Shown here: piece after piece, positions 44,668 to 56,379 of the stretch | How positions within the stretch are numbered: position 1 is the first letter of the stretch | How the letters are laid out: every line of letters begins with the position of its first letter | Assembly (NCBI GenBank): GCA_012656075.1 | Contig: JAAKBF010000120.1 | Span: 124,001 to 188,000 of the forward strand | DNA from: Phytophthora hibernalis | Taxonomy: Eukaryota; Oomycota; Peronosporomycetes; Peronosporales; Peronosporaceae | DNA: 64,000 nucleotides | Direction: 5' to 3' | The notes under the pieces: generated by a model | Told to the model about the DNA's origin: nothing | The model's database searches: none | The model's input: the letters and a program-made list of their open reading frames with translations, nothing else | Made by a program: the position numbers and the translations under genes

Positions 44668-45348
44668 ATGTCCTCTGCCCAAGATGCCAGCACCAAGGTC
44701 ACCATCGACATATTCAATGGTGACAACTACGCGACGTGGAACCGCTACATGCGTGGCGTGTTCCTGACCAAGTCGGTGTGGCAAGTTGTGAGCCGCGAGA
44801 TAACACCAAGCTTCACGGACTCGCGGCCCAGGGATGACTACGTCAAGTCGAGCAACATCGCGTTTGGACTATTGCTGCTCCACATGTACGCGGACTACCA
44901 CCATGTGGTCGACGACTGCGAGGAAGCGTGGGTTGCGTGGACGCGCCTGAAGACGATGTACGGTGGATCGCAGAAGGCTGGCCGCATTTACTTGAAGTGC
45001 CAACACTTCAGCATGGAGATGTCGGAAGGCGACAACGTCTTGCATCACTGCAACGAAGTCCTCAACATCAGCTCCAAGCTCAGCAGCATCGGCGCCAAGA
45101 TGGAGGATGAAGACGTGGCAATCTGTTTGTTGCGCAGTCTCCCCAAGAGCTACGAGAACGTCGTACTCAACCTGGAGATGAGCATGGCCGAGCTGCTATC
45201 GCAAGACGTTGTAAAGTTACTCACGAATGAGCACATCAAGCGGCAGGGCGAGAAGACGGCGACGGTGAAGACGGAGAATGCGGCCAAGGCATTCACGACC
45301 GACCGCGATCTCGTCAATGCACATACTGCGGGATATTGGGGCACGTGA
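44668..45348 (+). CDS. Copia Gag
   Basis: Starts MSSAQDASTKVTIDIFNGDN (an ATG 15 bases upstream is also in frame) and contains the UBN2-type Gag core (YATWNRYMRGVF, AWVAWTRLKTMYGG, LLRSLPKSYENVV). The zinc knuckle CTYCGILGHVTEMC lies in the next frame at about 45320-45360, so a one-base break near 45310 separates Gag from the knuckle and Pol; this could be a programmed shift or a sequence error. Confidence 0.85.
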   Translation: MSSAQDASTKVTIDIFNGDNYATWNRYMRGVFLTKSVWQVVSREITPSFTDSRPRDDYVKSSNIAFGLLLLHMYADYHHVVDDCEEAWVAWTRLKTMYGGSQKAGRIYLKCQHFSMEMSEGDNVLHHCNEVLNISSKLSSIGAKMEDEDVAICLLRSLPKSYENVVLNLEMSMAELLSQDVVKLLTNEHIKRQGEKTATVKTENAAKAFTTDRDLVNAHTAGYWGT

Positions 45349-48300
45349 CTGAGATGTGCTGGACCAAGCAGAAGGATGAACACCGAGGGCCCAGACGCGG
45401 CGGCAACGGCCGTGGACGCGGGGCCAACAACGGCCAATGGAGAAACAGTGGTGACGACTACGACTACGACTACGACTACGACTACGATCGAGTAGCTTTC
45501 GCCGTTTCCCTGGAGTGTGGAGTTTCGACAGGCAAGAATACGTCTGGGATGTGGGCGATCGACAGCGGTGCAACACACCACATCTGTAATGACAAGACCA
45601 AGTTCGCTCACCTGATCGAGCGAGATGAAGGTGGAGTGTCAGTAGCCGACGGGAACCAATCGGCTATCAAGGGTGTGGGAACCATTGTGGAACGAGTGGT
45701 TCGACCCAACGACGAAGAGCGCGACATCGAGATCAAGAACGCGCTGTACGTGCCGGACATGAGCAAGAATTTGCTCTCGGTGCCGCAAATAAACAAGTAC
45801 GACAAGTTCCTAGTGGTGTTCGACGGCACCAGCATGCACGTCTCGCGCAAGGATACGAACCAAGTGGTGGTAGCGGCAGACCTCGTGGACGGCCTCTACT
45901 GGTTTCGAACGACTCAACGATCGACAAATTGAAGACGATCGCAAATGCGGTGACAACTGCGAAGACGGTCGACCTGCACGCGCGTATGGGCCATGCTCCG
46001 ATCGACGTACTTCGCAAGATGATCGACACCAAGATGATCAAAGACGCGAAGGCACCTTCCAAGTCGAGTGTACCAAGCATGTGTCGCGGGTGCCAGCAAG
46101 GAAAGATGGTTCAAAACCATTTCCAAGCAACCGCGACTAGCGTCGCTACGACAACTTCAAATTACTCCACTTTGACATCTGCAGACCCATGGAGAAGACA
46201 TCACTAGGGGCAGCAAATACCTGCTGCTGATTGTGGATGAAGCGAGCGGATGCATGAAGGGTTTTTGTCTACGTGCCAAGTCAGAGAGCGAAGACTGCAT
46301 CAAGACGTACATCACGAAGGTGCAGAAGCAATTCGGCACGAAGGTCGAGTTCGTGAGGCACGACGGAGCTCGAGAATTTGCCACCAACTCGATCAAGATA
46401 TTCTACGAAGATGAAGGCATTGAGCAGCAAACCACAGTCCCTTATGCTCACCAATCCAACGGCACGGCAGAGTGTGCCATCCGGACTATCGTCACGATCG
46501 GCCGCAGCATGCTCCACCATGCCAAACTGGACAAGTGGTTTTGGGCTGAAGCGGCTATGACGGCCATCTACGTGAAGAATCAACTGCCGTCCCCCAAGAT
46601 TGACCACAAGACTCCATTCGAGATCGTGCACAAGTCCAAGCCAAGCGTCAAGCACATGCGTGTATTTGTCTGCCGGGCATACGCTCTAACCCCGAAGAAG
46701 AAGCGCCGCAAGTGGGATCCCAAGGCTCGCACCGGAATGTTCATGGGCTACGAAGAAGCATCCAAGGTGTATCGCGTTTATGACATCGAGGTGGGGCAGG
46801 TAGTGATCAGTCGCGATGTCAACTTCGACGAATCGACTTTGGAGCATCGCTGCAGCCCTCCGACGATGAAGATGTCGACGATCTGGACTTCGTCTTGCTC
46901 GAGATTGAAGACGATGCACCTCCTTCGCAGACGAACTACAAGCAGGCGGGGAAGCGCAAGAATCGACCAAGTGAAGACAATGAACCTGCGATAATATCGC
47001 GCATTATGCGTCACCGCGTTGGACTGGAAGAAGCAAGCGCGCCGGATAACTCCTCGCCACATGAAGATGAAAAGAAATATTTGATGATGAAGACTTGACG
47101 CCTCTCGTTTTTTGGCGTGCAAGTGCTAACGCTGTTGAAGCTACGGTGGACCTCTCGGAGCCGAAGAACTTTCAAGAAGCGGTAAGCGGCCCGGGCCAAG
47201 TGCACTGGCGCAAATCCATTCGTGCGGAGCTTAAATCGATGCGACTGCGTGGGGTGTTTCGAGCTGCCAAGCTACCCACGCCATCGGAACCAAATGGGTG
47301 TTTAAGATCAAGCGCAAAGCAGACGGATCCATAGAAGTTCAAGGCGCGCCTCGTGGCCAAGGGATTCAAGCAGAAGTATGACATCGACTACACAGAGACG
47401 TTTCGCCAGTGGTCAAGTACATGACGCTGCGCATGGTCATCGCCATCGCCAAATACTTCGGATGGCCACTCGATCAACTTGATGTGGTAACCGCGTTCCT
47501 GTACGGCATAATGAAGGAACTTGTGTTCTGTGTGGTCCCTGAAGGTGTTGAACTTGATGGTGATTTCGACTGCCAAGAACTGGTGAAGGCGATCTACGGT
47601 CTCAAACAAGCCTCACGAGTTTGGAACGAAACTTTTGACGAGTTCATGTGCTCGATCGGATTTCAAGTGTCGGCTTTCGACCCATTCCTTTACATCAAGG
47701 TTGTGGATGGACACTGCGTACTCGTACTGGTTTACGTTGACGATGTACAAGTGACCGGAAGTTCGCCTGAGCTGATCGCTCGAACCAAGAACGACCTGAA
47801 GACACGCTTCGAGATGACGACAGCGGCAAGTGTGCCTTCGTTCTAGGGATCGAGCTAGTGGACGGACCCGACGGCAGTGTGACGATGTGCCAGCGACGCT
47901 ACGTGGACGACATGCTCAAGCGCTTCGGCATGGACGAATTCAAGGTTGTAGTGAGTCCTGTGGATATGAGTTCCCGACTAGTGCCATGCGACGCAGCCAC
48001 CAAGTTCAACGCTCCATTTCGCGAAGCTGTTGGGGCGCTGGTGCATATGATGACTGCGACTCGTCCGGGCATCGCGTACACTGCGGGCTACGTGTCGTGC
48101 TTCATGGAGAATCCGAAGAAGAACACTGGGTTGCGGTCAAGCGCATCGTTTGCTACCTGCAAGGCACCAAGCTTCAAGCCGGGTAACAACATCGACTTTC
48201 GAGGATACTCAGACGCAGACTGGGCAGGCGACCTCGCGGACGGCAAGTCGACCTCGGGCTACACGGTCATCCTGCTCGGTGCGCCTGTGATCTGGGAAGC

Positions 48301-48680
48301 AAGAAGCAATCCAGTGTATCGCTGTCTACGAGGGAGGCGGAGTACATCGCGCTAAGCCTGGCGATTCAAGAAGGCAAGTAGATTCATCGACTACTGTGCG
48401 TGATCCTCGCGGCTGCCAATGAGACCGGCCCCGAACTTAAGATCAGCGAAGACAACCAGTCCTGTATCAAGATGACGAAGAACCCAGTGAACCATGGCCG
48501 CGCCAAGCAGATCGACATCAAGTACCCCACATCCGCGACGAAGTGAAACGCGGTGAAGTGAAACTCGAGTACTGCGAGACTTCTGTGATGCTAGCTGACA
48601 TCATGACCAAGGCGCTTCACGGACCCCGACACATGGACCTGAAGGTGGCCCTCGCATTCGTGGGACTTCGCATTGCGGGG
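45336..48680 (+). pseudogene. Copia Pol (protease, integrase, reverse transcriptase, RNase H), several frame breaks
   Basis: Protease at 45550 (MWAIDSGATHHIC). Pre-integrase finger at 45975-46110 (DLHARMGHAPIDVLRK, CRGCQQGKM). Integrase core at 46210-46850 (FVRHDGAREFATNSIK, PYAHQSNGTAECAIRTI). RT at 47400-47850 (LDQLDVVTAFLYGIM, KAIYGLKQASRVWN, VLVYVDDVQVTGSS). RNase H at 47860-48640 (GYSDADWAGDLADGKSTSGY, LADIMTKALHG). Frames change near 45930, 46200, 46850, 47330, 47845, 48120, 48290 and 48540, and a TAG sits at 47332. Some breaks are homopolymer type; the number suggests some real decay too, in line with diverged LTRs. Confidence 0.85.
45456..45485 (+). repeat. (GACTAC)5 hexanucleotide repeat coding Asp-Tyr
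   Basis: Five perfect GACTAC units in frame give an acidic-aromatic (DY)n tract between the zinc knuckle and the protease of the Copia polyprotein. Confidence 0.95.
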
Positions 48681-48681
48681 G

Positions 48682-48989
48682 TGTATTGGGGTTACCGGTT
48701 ATTGATGGCTACCGGTTTGATACCGGTTATTAACCGTGAACCGGTTAACCCGGACCTGTCCAATCCGAACCCACGATGATTACGATGATTACGGTAAGTT
48801 GATTACGGTCCCAATGATTGGACGAGTAGAATGATTGGACGAACTAGTAAGAGTAACTCCGACAAATTAATCACTTTCGAATATTCCTTCTACCTTCCAA
48901 GTGGTCAAGTGTCCACGCTATGGGTTAGCCCAGTGTGCTCACTCCCTCTGCTTCGTTCAAGCTACGCCCAAGATCCATACCAATCAACA
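48682..48989 (+). repeat. 3' LTR of the Copia element
   Basis: 308 bases from TGTATTG to CAATCAACA, preceded by a G-rich polypurine tract. Confidence 0.9.
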
Positions 48990-50846
48990 AACTGGGATCT
49001 GGTGCAATGCAGACGAGAGGTTAGTCCGCACTTTGTCATGGGCCGAAGTCCATGCGCGCGAGCCAGCATCTGTCATGGTGTTGATTTCTTTTGAGAAGAT
49101 ATCCACAGTGTACCTGAAAACCGTAGACTGCTTCCGCCAATCCGATCGCACGATTAACTTCTTGCGCCATCGGGTTTTTGCTTGCTAGTTGATTCGTCCA
49201 GGATACTGCGGAGGTATTGTCGGACCATACTTTTACATGTACTATCGGTGATGAGTGATTTGAAGCCCAGGTCGGACCAAACAACCAGGCAGCTAGAATC
49301 AGGCAAAGTTGCTCGTGAACGTTGATATTAAACCCGACACCACCCGTTGCTGTACGAATCCGTTGTTGCTCTTCCTCGTCAAACTAAATTGCTTCGTTGC
49401 CAGATTGAGGACGGCAAGACCGTCGTTGCTAGCGTCCATGTACAAGTGCACGTCCACCAGCTGGGACTTCGTGTACGTGGTGAGAGGTAGCTTTGGAGGC
49501 GGCCCTCGTTTAATATCATCTCGAACCACTTCAGATCCTGTAAAATCTGTTCGTCAACGATGGTTTTCCCATACTGTGGAGACCGCACGCAAGCTGCCTG
49601 AATGCGTTGGTAGAACGGCTTCGCAGCTCTCAAGTATGAACATACTTGCCGTAGACTACCAAGTAACTGTTGCAGTTGAGTTCGTGTTGTGTGATGCTAA
49701 CCTTGCAGTCATCGAACCCTTCTGAGAGCTTTCTCTATCTTTTCGTCTGGCATCGAGATCGTGCAGACTTCGGTGTTGAACTCGAGGCCTAGAACTTGAA
49801 GTTTTGTCTCTCACGATGGCAACCTTTCTTCGTTGATTGCCACAGGTCCCAGAATCGCAAGGATAGCGAGTCGGAGCGTTTCGTTAGATACATGGAGCCT
49901 GTTGCCGATGTGAGGTTGAACGAGGACATGATTGGCCACCTATTCGTTGGCGAATAATGGTACGTGATCATCAGAGTTTGGGTCCATCGATGACGGACAT
50001 ACTCGACTTACTAGCCATGTGATTGCACCTCCGAACGCACCATAGGATGTTGGTGGGCTTGGCCATCCAAAGGGAGCTGACATATCGATGATAAGAACTC
50101 CCAGTTCTGGTTCCCATCCAGTTGACATGTCTGCTTGCCAACATGAGGTGGCGGAAAGCGCCTTTGACACCCTTCATGATTTTTATCGCTACTCCTCTGT
50201 GGGTTGCCACAATTCGTCGGGCAATGGCTGCGACGTGTTTGTACTCGACTTCTGGAGACAAATCCTTCTTTGACATGTCGTTTGACGAATTACCCCGTGG
50301 GAAAGAGATGTCATGAATGAGACGAATGTCTTCTGTCGGGTCACAGTCTTTCTTCGTCAGTGCACCGAATGGACTTATTTGGATGTCGCTCCAGGCCTCG
50401 AGTAGTTTGCTATCGAAGACGAGGTACTGCCCAGCTTCTTGGCCTTTTCGAATTGCTTTGAGTACTTTGTTCAAGTGGCGAGAAGCGGACTCATGATTTT
50501 TGAGTGGCTTCGTTTACGTTGGCCTTTCTTTCTTCCAAGATGGTTGAATTCCCGTACGCGCAATTTGTACGAGCAGCTCGTTGTGTTTGTACCCGTCCAG
50601 TAGGCGTATGAGCCATGAAGGGTGCATTGCCTTGTTAGGACGGGGTCGGTGCTGGGTTGGCCACTTACCATTTCGAGAATGTCTTGCAACCGCATGCTGT
50701 TTTCTAATGCCAATGCTGTTGTCACGCGTTGTTTTCCGATTTGAGTTGCCACTGATGCTTGCTGGTATGCAGAGGAAACGCCTTGGGTGGTGCAATGTCG
50801 AGTCGATCGCACGTATCACGGAAAGAGCTGATGATGCTGGTAGCAT
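48990..50846 (-). pseudogene. Reverse transcriptase-RNase H of the split DIRS-like element
   Basis: Minus strand. RT motifs: SPFGALTKKDCDPTEDIRLI, HDISFPRGNSSND, IKIMKGVKGAFRHLMLASRH, then SAPFGWPSPPTSYGAFGGAI. The expected catalytic DDH after WVDD appears as DDHVPLF. Further on, QQLLGSLRQVCSYLRAAKPF is the RT thumb/connection, and VHLYMDASNDGLAVL and VKVWSDNTSAVSWTNQLASK are RNase H-like. Upstream, HPSWLIRLLDGYKHNELLVQ is the usual leader to RT. Multiple frame changes. Its 3' end at 48990 continues, after removal of the Copia, into the recombinase at 44340. Confidence 0.75.
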
Positions 50847-51447
50847 ATAAAGCGCCTTTGCATTTTTTACGTATGCTGCTGGAGGAAGGGCAAGTAGTCG
50901 TTCTCTGGGTGCTTGCTCGATCTCGACTGGATATACCTGCGATGTGGCGATGCTGATGTAGTGGGTTGTCCCCGACCGTCGAGCTGCTGACAGACGTTCG
51001 CAGCCTTAGCGCTTGATCAGTATGTCTACGGGTTGTACTTCTTTGGCGACCGGTCTCAAATGATTAAGCTGCAGTGACCGGGATTGAGTCGTCCCTACTG
51101 AAATGGCGTGGCCAGTGTTGTACCGCCCCCGCAACGGACTAGGCAGTGACCCGAACTGGGCCATGTCGACCGAACTGGTTCGGCCTGTGTTGAGGTACCC
51201 TGGTCGTTGCTTTTACAGTGACTCGAACTGAGCCTTGTCAACCGAAATGGTATGACCTGCATGGTGAGAACCCCGAGTGGGTCCGTACTGTAGCTTGCCG
51301 GTGTTGCTGACTCCGTCGGAATCCCGAGGTGCTGGCGAAGCGTATAGTGAAGGAGTGTTGCTGGAGCTTGATGGTTCGAACTAACCTGTCCAAGGACACG
51401 AGAACCAGCGTTCCCTGGACTCCATCAATTGTTTGCGTACTTGCTAT

Positions 51448-53290
51448 TCAGACCTCCGAACTTTCGTCGAATGTAGTTGCGAAGCTGATTGGGTAGTTCA
51501 GCCCGAAAAAATGCACTCTTCTCGCAAAGATACACACATTGGGGTCATTTGACGGAAATCCCCTTTTTGACAGGAATTTGAGGCAGACGTCTTTGCCATC
51601 TTGTTGAGGGAGTGAGGGGGTAAGCGTCATTCGATTGATTGCGAGCGTGATTGTTTCCGGTGCGCTGGGTGCGGGATTGACGCGGTGGATTGGCCGAGTT
51701 TGTTCCCTGTCTTGTCGACGAATGGCGAATGGACTCCACTTGGTTCCTTTGCTCGGCGATTAAGAGCCCATGAAGTTCGATGTTGTTAGGCGTAAAGTTC
51801 GCTGAAACCGCGTGCCTTGTTGAGGTTGCATGTTCGATGTCTGCAACCACCTCGTTTCAATACCTTTCGAGCTGAGCGTCAATCCAGAGGATGAGCTGCA
51901 TTTCCTGCGGCCACAGCTTTCGACACTTGATCTCGACAACAAAGTTGTAAAGTGTTGCTGCAAGGTACTGTGTTGCAGGATCACAACGGACAAAGCAATA
52001 CTGATGGAATACATTGGCTCCTGATAGGACGTCTTCCCAGGATGTTGGATCTGGAGCTGGAATAAACTTGGTCGACACCGAGAGATCGCACAGGTTAATG
52101 AAGCTCTCGCGTCGACGCCGAAGTCGAAGCATTTGGTCTACTGGCAAAAAACGGAGAGACAAGCGACCCCAACTTCCAAATTCAATATCAAGGGCACGTA
52201 TGGCGACACCGGGAATGCCCATAGCTCGCTGCTGGACACCAAAGATTCCACAAATTCTGTAGGGGACTTACCTTGATGCGCTGCGGACGTGACCACATCA
52301 TGGACTCGGCGTTGTTCTGCTGACGGGTTGAAGCTGCATTTGCTCCGTTTGGCCGCGGGGTCTCATCGTTATTCCAGGTCAGGCGATGTTTTACTGCATG
52401 TGTTCGGCGGCGTGAATCCAGGAGATAAGGGAGTAGATGAGGTGGATGCGCACGGATAAGGTCGCATATTTCGGCTTCAACTCCGCACTCCGCATCGTGG
52501 TGATCTTGAACCGCCGCTTGAAATAGCTGGCGTCGCATTAGTTGACGATTGTACACGTCCCGACTCGGTTTGGCGCGCATGCTGCAATTGAGTAGGTTGC
52601 AACTGGTTTAGGAGAGTGGCCCGCTCTGGTGCGGAGCTCTCGTCAGCTACTGTAAAAGGGTTCGATCAATCAGGGCCTCGTCTTCGGCCGTTTATTCGCA
52701 GTCATCCAACTCCATGACGTCAAAGAAACTTGATGTGTTGGCGGGTTGGATGCCTCGTTGTCGTGGCGTAGAAGGACGTTACCGAGGACGTCTGGGTTGC
52801 ACCCCCGCTGTTTCGCAGAAGGAAGTCCCACAAATGTTCTACATATTGCTGGGTATGGATTTGCTACCATCAACGTAGAAGATGTAGTTCACGACATGCT
52901 GAACAGAGAGGCGTGCAAGTTTGCGTGCGAGCATCAACCCATATACACAGGCGGTCGAATCCTGGTGAAACCTCGGACAGAAGACCTTGCATGAGCTGAG
53001 CGACTGACAAAGGCTCACAATCTGCTTCAGACGTCGCAGGTTCCAGCAATCGGTCCATAAGTGAAGTGTGAATGTGTTCGAGTTGCTCGTAACTCCAGGT
53101 ATTCCCGGCAAATTCGTGACATCCCATATCCATGGCCACAACAGGGTATACTGATCCGATGAGATCCTCTCGGCTGGTTTCGACAGGGCCCGATGGAGTG
53201 CTGATCACCAGACCAGCCTCCGATTACCCCGTAACTTGGCCATAGCGGTATTGTCCATCCGTTCTGGCGCACACGGCCTGTCGGATCCAC
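51448..53290 (-). pseudogene. Gag-like region of the DIRS-like element
   Basis: Minus strand, in three frames: 53210-52870 (IGSVYPVVAMDMGCHEFAGN), 52222-51857 (INLCDLSVSTKFIPAPDP, SWEDVLSGANVFHQYC, LILWIDAQLERY) and 51600-51448 (DVCLKFLSKRGFPSNDPNVC), the last a CX-type cluster that precedes RT in these elements. Assignment is by order and resemblance to the Gag-like ORFs of oomycete DIRS-like elements. Between 50850 and 51440 I see no clear coding. Confidence 0.55.
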
Positions 53291-53590
53291 TTTCCGAGCT
53301 CCGTTCCTTCAGCATCACTACTGCTCACCTTTCTTGACAACGCGTGACCCTTGGAAGCTAAACGACTGTCTCAGTGTCGGCATCTTCGTTGTTCAGAACG
53401 GCCGTTGCCGTGACGCCTCTTGACCTTTTCACCTTTAAGGAGAAGCGATGGTGCTGTTAACTTCTTTGAGGAATATGAGGAGAAATGAGCCACGTGCGAG
53501 AGTAGAGGCGGGCATCTTGGCGGAACGTTAGTGTTGACAGGGACGTCTAAGCGGAACTTCCGGTTATCTGCTTCTATGCTCGTAGCAAAA

Positions 53591-55113
53591 ATCAAAATGA
53601 CTGCTCTACACTACGATTTTCGGGCACGCTTTGTGGGAGAGAACCCAAAGTCGGTGTCGCCTCTCCCGTTGAACTCGCTTCCTGATCCCGGAAGAGTAGC
53701 CTTCCCTTGATTACCTTCGGGAAACCGTCCATTCACTCGTCAACTACATAGTACTAGTAGTACTACATATTTCGAGGTGTATGCTTTCATATCAATTTTG
53801 TTGGTCAAGTTGTTTAACTCAAGCGCAACCCGTACCACTCCATTTGTCTCGTGGTCGCCTCCTCTTTTCCTCCTTCGAATTTCGATTACTTCCATAGTAC
53901 TGGGTTGTTGAGTTGAATGTTGTTGTCTTGGCCGTTGTGGTGGGTTTATTAACCGTCAGACGGGGCGGCTAATGCAAAACTGAGTGCCGTCCCCAGCTCT
54001 TCATTCGGTTGGGTTCTCTTTTCCTAAGTTGGTCTTGGCTGCCACTCAATAGCATCTCTTAAGCCCAGTATACTTATACTAATTTCAAGTTCTAACCATT
54101 TGCATCTGTTTCTAATTGGATTAGAAATAGGATCTGTTTATCAAAAGTTGGTACTTACCCTAAACTACAACATTGAACAACTTTTTCTAGCTAAAGTCCT
54201 ACATCGCGTCTCTCATGGGGTTCTTGTTGAGCAGCAGAAGAAGAAAAGCAAGGCTTAAATGTTCTCCGAGAACGTGTTAGACAGGTACCGTGTGAGATAG
54301 ACCCGGTCTCTGCTTCTTCAAAGTCGTCCTATGTTTTGTGTCGTTGAAACCGAGTTTTCGTGCCTCCTTTCCTGGTGTTATCCCTAGTCAAAGTGTGCGA
54401 TTGTAAAAGGTTCGCCGTTTTCAGCACCCGATATTTGTGTTTAAAAAAACGTGACGCCATCTCGAACTGCATAAATTTCAGGTGTGTGTACCGGTATCAT
54501 TTTTCTTAGTTAAACAAGTTTATTACTGCTGTAGTATTAACTTTACATAGGCCGGTTAACATCTCGCGATAGCACTTTAACGAGATACACAATTTCATTT
54601 TTAAAATTCTCGGTTGGGACCATCATGCCAGCATCTTCGTCGTCTTCCCCAGACTTCTCCAGTCCTCCATTCATGACAGTCGTTGACCTCGTCAGTCGAG
54701 AATGTCTTACCGTTTTCATCGCTCTCGTCCTACTTGGATAATTTTTCGGGGTCTGGAGCTTTCGTATCCGGTTGTGAACGTGGAGCTTCGATCCAAACTT
54801 TGAGGTATTTGTTGCATCGTGAATCTGCTGTTTGCTGGGCTCAGGCTGTAAAAATGCTGCAAGGAATGGTCATTTGGTAATCTTGCAGTGGATGCAGCAG
54901 CTTCAGGCACGACATTTCCTTTCACGCACGATGAAGCAGCCATGGTATCGTCTGCTAGTGCGCATTACTACATGTAACGTTAGTTGAACCTTACGCTTTG
55001 AGACTCCGTCATGGACTGCACGCCACGAAGAAAACATAAGCGATCGGTTGGAAATGTCTGTAGCTATCTAGAACCATGTCGTGCAGTTTGGGGGTCGTAG
55101 TTCTCAAGTATAG
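53591..55113. other. Long non-coding stretch
   Basis: About 1.5 kb with pyrimidine-rich patches and no frame I can support. The short frames at 54683-54943 on both strands show no motif. Right end of the DIRS-like element not found here. Confidence 0.4.
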
Positions 55114-55480
55114 TTGAAATCGCACTTTGACGGCGTGATTGAATTGATCGAGAAAATTCATCACGCATGTACTAAAGAAGAGACGATGGATATCGATAAA
55201 TGTCGATGCGTGCATGACTTGAAGAAGGCGATCAAGGCGAAGAACTCAGTGATGATCCAGTGCGATGCGGATGCGCTGAAGATCTACTTAGCGAAAAACG
55301 ACAGCTCAGTCATCTAGCATCTTCGTGATGCGGCCGCGGAACTTAAGGAAGTCAGCTTGCCGGAGGAGGACGTGCGAGTTCAAATCGATGTGGTAATAAT
55401 TATGATTGGAGAGGGCCTGTGCATGTGCTGGTGGAGATGCCATGTTTTGAATCTAGAAAACGGAAACGTAGGTATTTCTG
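55114..55480 (+). pseudogene. Crinkler (CRN) effector N-terminal remnant
   Basis: One frame reads DLKKAIKAKNSVMIQCDAD and then LKIYLAKNDSS, which matches the CRN N-terminal region whose hallmark is LFLAK (here LYLAK-like IYLAK). A TAG follows at 55317; similarity resumes as AAELKEVSLPEED and, in another frame near 55408, GPVHVLVEMP, the sequence that usually closes the CRN DWL-type region. The canonical CRN start is missing; instead the frame is fed by unrelated sequence. With stop and frame change and no C-terminal effector domain visible, this is a decayed fragment. CRNs are host-translocated effectors of plant-pathogenic oomycetes. Confidence 0.55.
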
Positions 55481-56379
55481 TTGATATTATCATGGTTGTC
55501 TTTTTGGTATTGTCCTAGCTAATTTCGTTGCTGAACTGGATTCAGGTGATGCGGATACGTATTGGAGGTGTTTGACAGCATTTCTAGGCCTTTCGGAGAC
55601 ACCAGCAACGAAAAAGGACGTGTAGCAGATCCTATTTCGGATAGTAAAACTTTTTCAGCACGTAAAACCACCAACAAATCTCATTTCATTTATAAAATTA
55701 TATTTTACAGTACGTGTGCTCGTTAAAAATTCCTGCAAATGATGACCAAGGATGAAGGCCTCAAAATTTGATGTGGAATCTCCAGATTTAGTGTTACGCA
55801 GCTTTAGTTCTACTCGGCTTCTACTGACAAACGCTCAACGTTAATTGTAGCTTTTGATGCCTGACTACATAAAGTGCTACTTCAGAAGAACATGGGTCTA
55901 TTAAAAGCTACATGCATTATAAAAATCTATGTACGCTGTATTGAATGTATCAATGATTCGTAGAAGTCAAAAATGCTGATCGTGGTGAACATGAAGCAAA
56001 CAAAAAACAACCACGGGAAAGGGGCAAACTGCAGATTAAAGCATCATCGGCACGAAAATCAGACGCAACTGCTGGGCTCCTGACGCCTATGTTGCACCCC
56101 AACCCAAATGTTCTCTTCTTGATAAACCACTGGTAATTAAGGAGCGTGTTCGACAAGCCTGGTCCTTTACTGGGCGATATATTTGGTATTTCGTGCGTGT
56201 ATTTTTAAGGATTAATCACCCTAGTTACACCCATTAGTACTGCATTTTCAACTACATGTAACGTTAGAACAAACCATTTATTCACTGAAAGAACATTCAG
56301 GCACGGCCGAGATGCCCCGCACATCGAGAAGAGTTAGTAGACGAAACAAGTCATCCATGACAAGGCGAACGTCGTCGAG
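55481..56379. other. Intergenic; leads into the Harbinger accessory ORF
   Basis: No gene seen. Contains the second copy of a 17-base word (ACTACATGTAACGTTAG at 56251-56267; the first is at 54967-54983). Confidence 0.4.

Larger units (their letters stand above)
44341..48989 (+). mobile_element. Ty1/Copia LTR retrotransposon with two LTRs, nested in a DIRS-like element
   Basis: 4.65 kb with two 308-base LTRs. Order is LTR, gag, protease, integrase, RT, RNase H, LTR, which is the Copia order. A purine tract GCGGGGG precedes the 3' LTR at 48682. The flanks share only AAC (GGGAAC before, AACTGG after), so a 5-base target duplication is not clear. The two flanks are the two halves of a minus-strand DIRS-like element. 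Confidence 0.9.

Noticed and set aside
44336..48994. Target-site duplication for the Copia element
   Set aside because: Only AAC is shared between the two flanks; a 5-base duplication is not present as sequenced.
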